Shown here one piece after another: positions 1 through 8,150 of a DNA stretch of 21,197 bases. The notes beneath the pieces were generated by a model. That model searched no databases and was not told where the DNA came from. It was given only the letters and a program-made list of their open reading frames with translations. The DNA lies in the NCBI GenBank assembly GCA_035649575.1, contig DASRJH010000163.1, positions 1 through 21,197 on the forward strand. The letters are read 5' to 3'. This DNA is from DASVAL01 sp035649575. GTDB taxonomy: Bacteria > Planctomycetota > UBA1135 > UBA2386. Every line of letters begins with the position of its first letter. The first letter of the stretch is position 1. Both the position numbers and the translations under genes were made by a program.

Positions 1-1
1 G

Positions 2-1303
<1,302 letters not shown>

Positions 1304-1309
1304 CGGCGG

Positions 1310-4054
1310 TCAACGCTGCCGCGGGGCCTGTGCCTGCTGATCAAGCGCTGTGAGCGCCTGCGTCACGGCGGCCGCGTCGAGCGGGATGCGCACGGGCAGG
1401 AACGAGGCGCCGTCGACACGCAGCTCGTAGACGCCGAGCGGGATCGATGCCTGCGGCGAGGACTCGCTGTCGGTCGCGTGCGGGCGCAGCAGGACCTGGT
1501 AGCGGCCGCCCTGCATCAGCGGGATCTCGACGGTGTCGGAGATGCCGAGCCAGGCGCCGTTGCTCTTGCCGAGGTCCCAGCGCGCGAAGTTGAAGCGATC
1601 GCCCGTGCGTTGGTCGAGGCCGCCGAGCGACTGCGGCAGACCCGTGTCACCCTCGAGGATCGCCGAGACGCGCACGCGCCGTTGCGGACCGCAGAGCGCG
1701 CGCGCGCCGGGCAGCTCGACGAGCGCGGGTTGCAGCCGCTGCACGTAGACGTCGTGCTCGCCGGGACCCAGCGTCAGCTTCTGCACCGCGCAGCCCGGCG
1801 CGAAGACGACGAGGTCGAGCAGCGACGTGGTTGCAATGAGCTCGGCCGTGCCCTTCTGGAAGCGGAACCCGGCCTCCGCGATGCTGCCGTCCTGCTTGCG
1901 CAGCCGTGCCAAGATCGGGCTGTCGAGCGGCACCCTGCGTCCACCGGCATCGACGGCTCGCAGCCGGAAGCGGAACAGCGCCTGGCTCAGATCGAGCGGC
2001 TGCATGCGCTCGTCGCGCGTCTCGCCGGGTGACACGAACACGTCCTGCAGCACACAGAGCGGCTCCGGCAGGTTGCGCACCGCGACGATCGCGTCGTAGC
2101 GGCCAGGCCCCAGCGGTTGCACCGTGAAGCGGCCGCCACCGCGCCGGCCGAGCCCGACCGATCGTGCGTCGCGCTTCTGCTGCTGCTCGTCGAACGGGCG
2201 CATCGTGAGCGTCACGGTGCCGTCGGCGACCCACTCGGGCAGCAGCACGCGGCCGTTCAGGATGCCGTTGCGATCGATGCGGATGCGCAGCTGCTGGCCC
2301 TGGCTCTGCAGCGGCACCGAGTCGGCGAAGTGCAGGTCGGTGTCGGCGCGCACGCGCAGGCGGCCCGGTGGCAGCGCGCCGTGGAGCACGAACGTGCCGT
2401 TCTCTGCCGTGTTCGTCGCGAGCAGCGGCAGGTTGCGCCATTGTTCGCCCTTCTGCTCGTTGCGGCCCGGGCGCGCCGGCTCCTCCTGCTGCACGTTCAC
2501 GCTCGCGTTCGGAACGGGCTGTCCCTGGTCGTCGACGACGAGACCGGACGTGAGCACCGGAGCTTCGCCGAGCACGATGTCGCCGAGCTCGATGCGCTGG
2601 CCACCTGGGAGTCCCGGCACGTGCACGCGCGCGCCGAGCTCCGAAGGCGCCTCTGCCGCGCCTGGCGCCCAGGCGGTCGTGATGACCAGCGGCTGCGTGT
2701 AGCGCACTTCGAGCCAATACTCGGTCGCGTCGGACCGGGTGCCGAGGACGAGATCGAAGCGCCCATCCGCGATCGTGTGCAGCGCGTAGGTCTCGAGGTC
2801 GCGGTCCGCGCGCCAGAGCACCGCGGGCGTCGTGGCGGTCGCGACCGGCTGACGCGTCGGCAACAACAATCGCCCCGCGAGCACGACGTGGTGCGGGGCC
2901 AGCGGCAGCGCGACGCGCTTCTGTTCGGCAGCCTGCTCGGGTCCTGCGAGCGGACTCAGCTGCGCCGGGCGGCGGTCGCCCGGAAAACGCGCGACGAGGC
3001 GCAGCGGGGCGTTGGCTCCGATGAACGGCAGCAACACGGGATCGGCTCCGACGGGCTTCTGCTGCCGGCGGTTGCAGAGGCCGGCCGCGAACGGGAACGG
3101 CTGCGTCGGTTCCTCCTTGCGCTCGACCTGCGCGATCACGACGGCCGGCGTGAGCAGCGGCGTGCCGCGATGGTCGGTGAGCAACACCTCGAGGCTGCCG
3201 ATTGGCGGCAGCACCAGGCGGATCGGCTCGCGCGGGACCGGGCGCGAGAACTCGACCGCGAGGGGCGCCGGCAAGGGCGCCATGGCCAGCGCGGCGTATC
3301 GCGGCTGCGACTCGCGCTTCTCGGCGGGTTGCTTTTCGAGCACGAGCTGGAAGTGGCGCACGACGGCGCGGCCGTTCGCGGCGGCTTCCCCCTGCCAGAC
3401 GGTCCGCACCTCGCCGTTGCCGGCGCGTTGCAGCAGCGCGATCGGCAGTCCGGCAGCAGGACGATCATCGGCGTGCGTGGCGTGCACGGTGACCGTCTCG
3501 TCGAGCACGAGGTGCATGACGACGAGACGTTCGCCGGGCGGCACGACCGTGAACGCGAATTCGTCGCCGGCGCTCGCGGCACAGAACCACGGGGTCTCCG
3601 TCGCAGGCAGCTGCACGATGCCGTCGCCGCCGGTGCTGGCTCGCTGGCCCAGGGCCTCGGGCCATTGAAAGCGCGGCATCGTCACCTTGCGCGCGCGCAG
3701 GAACACCTCGGCTTGTTCCTTGGTGACGTAGTGCACGACGGCCTCGGCCACCGCGACTGGCGGGTTGTCGCGAACGACCTGCACCCTCGGTGCGCGCGTG
3801 GGGTCGACTGCGGGTTCTGCCTCGACCCGCTCGGCTTCCGCGTCGCGGTCGGCGGGTTGTTCGACCTGGTCCTGGTCGGCAGTGGCCGGCATGTCCTCGG
3901 CGGTCTCGACCGCTGCCGCGGGTTCGGCCGTCGGCGCGCCGACAGGATCAGCAACCGGTGGCGGCGGCCCGACGTCGCTGCGGCTCCACGCGAGCCAACT
4001 GGCGGCCAGACCACCGAGCAAGCAGAGCCCCAGCAGTGCGGCAAGCCATCGCAT
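1310..4054 (-). CDS. Membrane-anchored carboxypeptidase-regulatory-like / Ig-fold repeat protein, function unknown
   Basis: I do not recognise a named family for this 914-residue protein. It starts at ATG 4054-4052. Residues about 2-25 are a single hydrophobic segment (LAALLGLCLLGGLAASWLAW) that looks like an uncleaved signal anchor. It is followed by an acidic, Pro/Ala/Glu-rich linker to about residue 90. The rest is β-rich and repetitive in style, with segments resembling carboxypeptidase regulatory-like domains near residues 285-310, 385-435, 497-575 (SGLVVDDQGQPVPNASV then GTFVLHGALPPGRLRVRAD) and 595-655. No protease, kinase or transferase motif was seen, and the C terminus has no PEP-CTERM-like tail. 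The likely topology is a short N-terminal anchor with a periplasmic or surface-facing body. It is divergent from the EPS operon and shares its upstream region. It could be a structural or binding protein; that is inference. Confidence 0.75.
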   Translation of the reverse strand: MRWLAALLGLCLLGGLAASWLAWSRSDVGPPPPVADPVGAPTAEPAAAVETAEDMPATADQDQVEQPADRDAEAERVEAEPAVDPTRAPRVQVVRDNPPVAVAEAVVHYVTKEQAEVFLRARKVTMPRFQWPEALGQRASTGGDGIVQLPATETPWFCAASAGDEFAFTVVPPGERLVVMHLVLDETVTVHATHADDRPAAGLPIALLQRAGNGEVRTVWQGEAAANGRAVVRHFQLVLEKQPAEKRESQPRYAALAMAPLPAPLAVEFSRPVPREPIRLVLPPIGSLEVLLTDHRGTPLLTPAVVIAQVERKEEPTQPFPFAAGLCNRRQQKPVGADPVLLPFIGANAPLRLVARFPGDRRPAQLSPLAGPEQAAEQKRVALPLAPHHVVLAGRLLLPTRQPVATATTPAVLWRADRDLETYALHTIADGRFDLVLGTRSDATEYWLEVRYTQPLVITTAWAPGAAEAPSELGARVHVPGLPGGQRIELGDIVLGEAPVLTSGLVVDDQGQPVPNASVNVQQEEPARPGRNEQKGEQWRNLPLLATNTAENGTFVLHGALPPGRLRVRADTDLHFADSVPLQSQGQQLRIRIDRNGILNGRVLLPEWVADGTVTLTMRPFDEQQQKRDARSVGLGRRGGGRFTVQPLGPGRYDAIVAVRNLPEPLCVLQDVFVSPGETRDERMQPLDLSQALFRFRLRAVDAGGRRVPLDSPILARLRKQDGSIAEAGFRFQKGTAELIATTSLLDLVVFAPGCAVQKLTLGPGEHDVYVQRLQPALVELPGARALCGPQRRVRVSAILEGDTGLPQSLGGLDQRTGDRFNFARWDLGKSNGAWLGISDTVEIPLMQGGRYQVLLRPHATDSESSPQASIPLGVYELRVDGASFLPVRIPLDAAAVTQALTALDQQAQAPRQR

Positions 4055-4261
4055 GGCCCGAGTTCTACGGGGGCAGGCCCGCGCTGCGAAGTGCCCTGAA
4101 CGTCACATTGCGGCCTGCCCGCTCGTTGGATGGGGGGCCTGCCCGCGCAAACTGTCGCGCAAGGCGACAGTTTGCGAGGAGGTCAGGTCGTTGGGCCGGA
4201 ACTGCCGATGAGGTGGGGGATCGGGCAGCGGTGCATTGCCCCGGGCGTACTGTCTTCTACG
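4055..4261. promoter_or_regulatory. Divergent intergenic region with repeats (candidate shared control region)
   Basis: These 207 bases separate the 914-residue minus-strand gene from the EPS operon and hold no convincing gene. The motif GGCCTGCCC occurs at 4112-4120 and 4136-4144, and inverted at 4071-4079. The two direct copies extend to 11 bases (GGCCTGCCCGC) and start 24 bp apart. A perfect inverted repeat follows at 4146-4176. No strong -35/-10 pair or GG-N10-GC sigma-54 element was found by eye. The position and repeats suggest operators or RNA structure, which is inference. Confidence 0.4.
4146..4176. repeat. Perfect 13-bp inverted repeat with 5-base loop
   Basis: CGCAAACTGTCGC (4146-4158) pairs exactly with GCGACAGTTTGCG (4164-4176) around the loop GCAAG. 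There is no T-run on either side, so it is not a canonical intrinsic terminator. It lies about 90 bp from the starts of both flanking genes and could be a protein-binding palindrome or a leader hairpin. It is the strongest simple hairpin I noticed in the window. Confidence 0.75.
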
Positions 4262-5107
4262 ATGGCGCCCGACGCGCTTTGCGAGGCAAACCCCAACGTG
4301 ACGACCGACGAAATCAAACTCCTCTCCCTGTTGCGGGTGCTGCTGCTCATGGCGCTGGGCTGCCTCGCGGCCTGCGGCTCCTTCGAGGAGAAGCGGATCC
4401 GCGAGCTGATGGTCGAGAAGGGGTTCGGCTCGCGTGCGCATGGCGATGCGACGCGCGAGAACTACGTCGGTGGCCTCGACGCGGTCCAGTTCCGGTTGCG
4501 CCCGGACGTGTTGCTGACACCGGCCCTCGAGCGCCTCGTCGATCTGACGGTGCCGCAGCCAGTTGGCATCGATGGGACGATCTTCGTGCCGTTCGTCGGG
4601 CCCATGTACGTGCTCGGCAAGACCGAGGCCGAGCTGACGACCTACGTCAGCGCGGCCCTCAATTCCGTGCTCCAGGACCAGATCGACCTGCAGGCGCGCA
4701 TCGTGAGCGGGCAGAAGTTCTTCTACACGTTCGGCGAAGTGGGGCTGAAGGGGCGGTTGCCGCTCGAACCCGACATGACGCTCGTCGACGCGATGTATGT
4801 GGCGCGCTGGACGAACCTCGCGAACCTCGGGCGCGTCTATCTGATCCGCCCCGACGCCGAGAACCCGCTCGTCATCGACGTGAATTTTCGCGAGCTGATG
4901 ACCAGTGGGTGGACGACCAACAATTTCCAGATGCGCGAACGCGACTTCCTGTATGTGCCGCCGACGTTCCTCGGCCTCATCGCGCGGTTGCTGCAGCGCA
5001 TCCTCGAGCCCGTGGCGCTCGCCGTGCAGACCATGCTCGGCGCGGCAGACATCGCCTATGCCGCCGACGTGCTGCGAGGTGACGCCGTGTACTACTACCG
5101 CTTCTAG
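4262..5107 (+). CDS. Polysaccharide export lipoprotein (Wza/Poly_export-type)
   Basis: This is an outer-membrane polysaccharide export protein of the Wza/SLBB class, expected to form or contact the channel that passes EPS across the outer membrane. A hydrophobic signal (LLLMALGCLAAC) ends in the lipobox LAAC, with the lipidated Cys at residue 38 counted from ATG 4262. The Poly_export-like part follows (RLRPDVLLTPALERLVDLTV, GIDGTIFVPFVGPMYVLGKTEAELTTYV). After it come an SLBB-like segment (FFYTFGEVGLKGRLPLEPDMTLVDAMYVA) and the closing RERDFLYVPPTFLG. The start is uncertain: GTG 4298 gives a neater lipoprotein signal (Cys 26) and has GAGG 11 bases upstream, whereas ATG 4262 lacks a ribosome site. 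The frame stays open upstream to 4130, but that extension carries the hairpin and is unlikely to be coding. The next gene begins two bases after the stop, so this looks like the first gene of the operon. Confidence 0.88.
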   Translation: MAPDALCEANPNVTTDEIKLLSLLRVLLLMALGCLAACGSFEEKRIRELMVEKGFGSRAHGDATRENYVGGLDAVQFRLRPDVLLTPALERLVDLTVPQPVGIDGTIFVPFVGPMYVLGKTEAELTTYVSAALNSVLQDQIDLQARIVSGQKFFYTFGEVGLKGRLPLEPDMTLVDAMYVARWTNLANLGRVYLIRPDAENPLVIDVNFRELMTSGWTTNNFQMRERDFLYVPPTFLGLIARLLQRILEPVALAVQTMLGAADIAYAADVLRGDAVYYYRF

Positions 5108-5109
5108 TC

Positions 5110-6720
5110 ATGCAAGGGAACCAGATCGAGCTGCCGCAACTCTCGCTGCAGCGCTACGTCGACCTGCTCAGGCGACGTCGCTGGCAGGTGATCCCAGTTT
5201 CGCTGTTCGGCTTGATCGTCGGTGGTCTCGTCGCGTTCTTCATCCCGCGTTACTACGTGGCCGACGTCTTGATCGAGCACCAGCAGATGCCCGGCGAGAG
5301 ATCCGTCGGCAAGGATCCGGTCAAGTCGATCGTCGACACCGCGCGCCAGACGGTCCCACTGGCCGTCGGCGATACGATCGATCACCTGCGCTGGCCCGAA
5401 TCGCGCATCACCGATCCGTACGAACGCGCACAGGCCGAACGCGAGGTGCGCTCGCGACTGTTCACCCAGGACTTCAATCCGGACCCCGACCGCAGCTACG
5501 CGCAGCTGCGTGTGACGTTCCGCGACCTCGATGGCAAGCGAGCGGCGGCGTTCCTGAACGCAGTCGTGCAGATCTGGAGGCAGAAGCGCCTCGACGAGAT
5601 GCGCCAGGTGTTCGAGCGGGACCGCGAAGAAGCCAAGCTGGCACATGAACGGTACGAACAGATCGGCGAAGCGGCGCAGCGGGACCGGCGGGACTTCGAG
5701 AAGCTCTACGGGATCGATCCGTCCCAGTCACCCGAGACGCAGAGGCATCTCGCACAGCAAGATCGCCAGGAACTGCAGCGACTGAAAGACAAGTTGATCG
5801 AGAAGGAGCAGCAGGGCATCCAGCAGGCGAACGCGCTCGAGGTGGCCCAGAGATTGCTCGCGGACACTCCACCGCGCGTGGTGCCGACCACGGAGCAGAT
5901 TCAGAAGCTCTTGCTGCAGTACCCCGATGGCCCAGCGCTCGCGCTCAGGATCCAAGGCCTGCGCGCCGAGATGAGTGTCTACCGCGAGGGCCAGGACGAC
6001 TACCGCCGCGCGAAGCGACTGTTCGAGGCGGCCGTGAAGAAGCTGATGGATCTGCTCGGGCCCGACGTCATCGATGCGACGGCGATGATCGCCAACCCCG
6101 TGTCCAAGGATCTGGAAGGCCAGATCAAGGCGAGCGAGATCCTGTTGGCCGGGCTCGGAGTCGAGATCGAGAACTTGCGCAAGACCTTCGAAGAGGACAA
6201 GAAGCGCCTCGACATGCTGAGTGAAGGGTTCTCGAAGTACGAGAAACGCGGGCGCGACCAGAAGGACGCCGAGAGGGACCGGGACAGTAGCCGCAAGCGC
6301 ATCGATGACGCCGACAACCTGATCGCCCGGCTCGAGCACAGCCAGACGATCAAGATCGTGGAGCCGGCGCGTGAACCGCCGCGGCCGACCGAACCGAACA
6401 TCTTCATCGTCGCGCTGATCGGCTGCGTACTCGGTCTCGCTCTGGCCGTGGCCTTGATTCTGCTGCTCGACGTGCTGCAGGGCGCGTGGAAGACCATCGA
6501 AGACGTCGAGGACGGCCTGCCGGTGCCCGTGCTCGGTGGCATCAGCCACCTCGAGACCGAGGAGGAACGGCAACGCGCGCTGCGCACGCGGCGGCGCACG
6601 ACGGTGACGGCGGCCGCCTTCGTCTGCGTGTGCGTGGCCCTCGTGCTGCTCTTCTACGCCGATCCGACCCGCCTTCCGCCGGTCGTCCGTGATCTGCTGG
6701 CACTGCTGCTCGGCGCGTAG
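5110..6720 (+). CDS. Chain-length determinant protein (Wzz / exosortase-associated EPS type)
   Basis: This inner-membrane polysaccharide co-polymerase (536 aa) sets EPS chain length and couples polymerisation to the export protein encoded just upstream. The N-terminal Wzz domain has a basic stretch (LLRRRRWQV) and a first membrane helix at about residues 28-47. A long, charged, coiled-coil-rich periplasmic region runs from about 150 to 420. The Pro-rich EPAREPPRPTEPN precedes a second helix at about 430-455, the usual end of this family. Unusually, a cytoplasmic loop (VPVLGGISHLETEEERQ) and a third helix at about 497-518 follow. No Walker A motif is present, so there is no fused tyrosine autokinase. 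The ATG at 5110 lies two bases after the previous stop with no good ribosome site nearby, suggesting translational coupling. Confidence 0.88.
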   Translation: MQGNQIELPQLSLQRYVDLLRRRRWQVIPVSLFGLIVGGLVAFFIPRYYVADVLIEHQQMPGERSVGKDPVKSIVDTARQTVPLAVGDTIDHLRWPESRITDPYERAQAEREVRSRLFTQDFNPDPDRSYAQLRVTFRDLDGKRAAAFLNAVVQIWRQKRLDEMRQVFERDREEAKLAHERYEQIGEAAQRDRRDFEKLYGIDPSQSPETQRHLAQQDRQELQRLKDKLIEKEQQGIQQANALEVAQRLLADTPPRVVPTTEQIQKLLLQYPDGPALALRIQGLRAEMSVYREGQDDYRRAKRLFEAAVKKLMDLLGPDVIDATAMIANPVSKDLEGQIKASEILLAGLGVEIENLRKTFEEDKKRLDMLSEGFSKYEKRGRDQKDAERDRDSSRKRIDDADNLIARLEHSQTIKIVEPAREPPRPTEPNIFIVALIGCVLGLALAVALILLLDVLQGAWKTIEDVEDGLPVPVLGGISHLETEEERQRALRTRRRTTVTAAAFVCVCVALVLLFYADPTRLPPVVRDLLALLLGA

Positions 6721-6722
6721 GA
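6719..6722 (+). promoter_or_regulatory. Shine-Dalgarno-like AGGA supporting a GTG start
   Basis: AGGA overlaps the TAG stop of the chain-length gene and sits six bases before GTG 6729, supporting that non-ATG start for the ligase-like gene. Confidence 0.5.
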
Positions 6723-6728
6723 ACCGGC

Positions 6729-8150
6729 GTGCGCGATCTCCTCGTCCTCGCCGTCGTGCTGCTGTTGCTGCCGGGCGCGTTCCGGCGGCCGTTCGTCGGT
6801 CTCCTCCTGTTCAGCTGGCTCGCCTACATGCGCCCGCAGGACCTGTGTTGGGGTTTTGCGCGCACGATGCGGCTGTCGTTCCTCGTCGGCATCACGATGA
6901 TCATCGGCTGGTGGGCCAACGAGCAGGGTCGCCGGCCCTTTGCGCGCTGGGACTTCCGCTCGGCGGCTCTCTGCGTGCTCACGGTCTTCGTGACGCTCAG
7001 CTATCTGTCGGCGCGCTACTGGGACCAGTACACGAACCGCTACTTCGCCGAGTTCCTGAAGATCGTGGTCGTGGCGCTGTTCACCTCGGGGCAGGTGGAC
7101 TCGCGGCAGCGCCTGCGCGTCCTGCTGTGGACGATTGCGCTCTCGCTCGCTTTCTTCGGCGTGAAGGGCGGAGTCTTCGGCATCGTGTCGGGCGGGCGCC
7201 CGATCCTGCGTGGCCCGGGCGGCCTGCTCGAGGACAACAACGACTTCGCGTTGGCCCTGGTCATGAACATCCCACTGCTCTGGTATCTCGGGATCTCGGA
7301 GCGCAAGCTGCCGTGGGTGAAGCCGTGCACGCAGGTCGCGGTCGCGCTGACGATCATCACGATCGCGCTCACGCACAGCCGCGGCGGGTTCCTGGCCCTC
7401 GCGGCCACCGGGTTGTGGATCGCCTGGCGCTCCGGAAAGTTCATTCGCGCGGTGCTGCTGCTCGCGGCACTCGTCGGAGCCTTCCTGCTCGCCGTGCCAC
7501 CCGAAGTGCTCGAGCGTCTCGGCAGCATCACCGCCACCGCGGGCGATTCGTCGATCCAGGCGCGTTTTCGGTCATGGACCGTGGCCCTCGCGATGATCCA
7601 GGGCAACCCGCTGCTCGGAGTCGGCATGCGCAACTTTCTGTGGCGCTACGAGGAGTACTCGGCAATACCACTCGGCGCCGGCCAGCAGAGCCACGTCGCG
7701 CACAACAGCTATCTGCAGATCTGGGCCGAGAGCGGCAGCCTGGCTTTCATCACCTACCTGCTGCTGCTGGCTTCGGTGTTCGTGGTGTGCCGCAGGGTCT
7801 ACCGGATCGGACGCTCGCGACCCGACATGCAGTGGGCCGCCGACTACTCGCGCATGATCGAGGCGACGACGATCGGTTTCCTGGTCGGCGCGTTCTTCCT
7901 GAATCGCGGCCACTTCGACCTGATCTACCACTGGATCTCGCTCGTGACGGCGCTCGGAGCCATCGTCGCGGTAGCGCTGCGCAGCAGCTCCGCCGCGACG
8001 AGTGTTGCGCCGGCAGAGGGCAAGCCGGCGGTCGAGGTGGGCTGGCGCAAGCGCGGCCGCGCGGGCCAGAGCGGACGTTGGACGCCGGCGCCAGCTGGCG
8101 GCCACGGGGCCGGCTCCACGTCGTGGCGACGACCGGGGTGGTGGCGCTGA
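6729..8150 (+). CDS. O-antigen-ligase-like membrane protein (exosortase-associated putative O-glycosylation ligase)
   Basis: This polytopic inner-membrane protein (473 aa, about ten or more hydrophobic segments) resembles the Wzy/WaaL-like ligases that accompany exosortases (TIGR03097 type). These are proposed to move lipid-linked glycan onto protein or to polymerise repeat units. Characteristic blocks are FVGLLLFSWLAYMRPQDLCW near the N terminus, VKGGVFGIVSGGRP at 145-158, LLEDNNDFALAL from 166, THSRGGFLAL, GVGMRNFLWRY, and SHVAHNSYLQIWAESG with His325, where WaaL-like enzymes carry an essential His. The start is GTG 6729. The last ~50 residues are a basic, Gly/Arg/Ala-rich tail with no helix, unlike the rest. 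The TGA stop (8148-8150) shares its last base with the ATG of the next gene. Family placement is good; whether it acts as ligase or polymerase is open. Confidence 0.88.
   Translation: MRDLLVLAVVLLLLPGAFRRPFVGLLLFSWLAYMRPQDLCWGFARTMRLSFLVGITMIIGWWANEQGRRPFARWDFRSAALCVLTVFVTLSYLSARYWDQYTNRYFAEFLKIVVVALFTSGQVDSRQRLRVLLWTIALSLAFFGVKGGVFGIVSGGRPILRGPGGLLEDNNDFALALVMNIPLLWYLGISERKLPWVKPCTQVAVALTIITIALTHSRGGFLALAATGLWIAWRSGKFIRAVLLLAALVGAFLLAVPPEVLERLGSITATAGDSSIQARFRSWTVALAMIQGNPLLGVGMRNFLWRYEEYSAIPLGAGQQSHVAHNSYLQIWAESGSLAFITYLLLLASVFVVCRRVYRIGRSRPDMQWAADYSRMIEATTIGFLVGAFFLNRGHFDLIYHWISLVTALGAIVAVALRSSSAATSVAPAEGKPAVEVGWRKRGRAGQSGRWTPAPAGGHGAGSTSWRRPGWWR

Noticed and set aside
1304..1309. Terminator between the glucosidase and the 914-residue gene
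   Set aside because: Only six bases separate the stops and no stem followed by a T-run is visible.
2117..4099. 660-codon plus-strand open frame opposite the 914-residue gene
   Set aside because: Translation is Arg/His/Gln-rich with no domain sense; it is the antisense shadow of a GC-rich gene whose own frame has a signal anchor and recognisable β-domains.
4103..4441. 112-codon minus-strand open frame across the divergent intergenic region
   Set aside because: It covers the palindrome and the signal sequence of the export gene and shows no recognisable protein pattern.
6689..8149. Upstream extension of the amidotransferase frame
   Set aside because: Class II glutaminases need Cys2 after the initiator Met, which fixes the start at 8150; the extension is out of frame with the ligase gene it covers.
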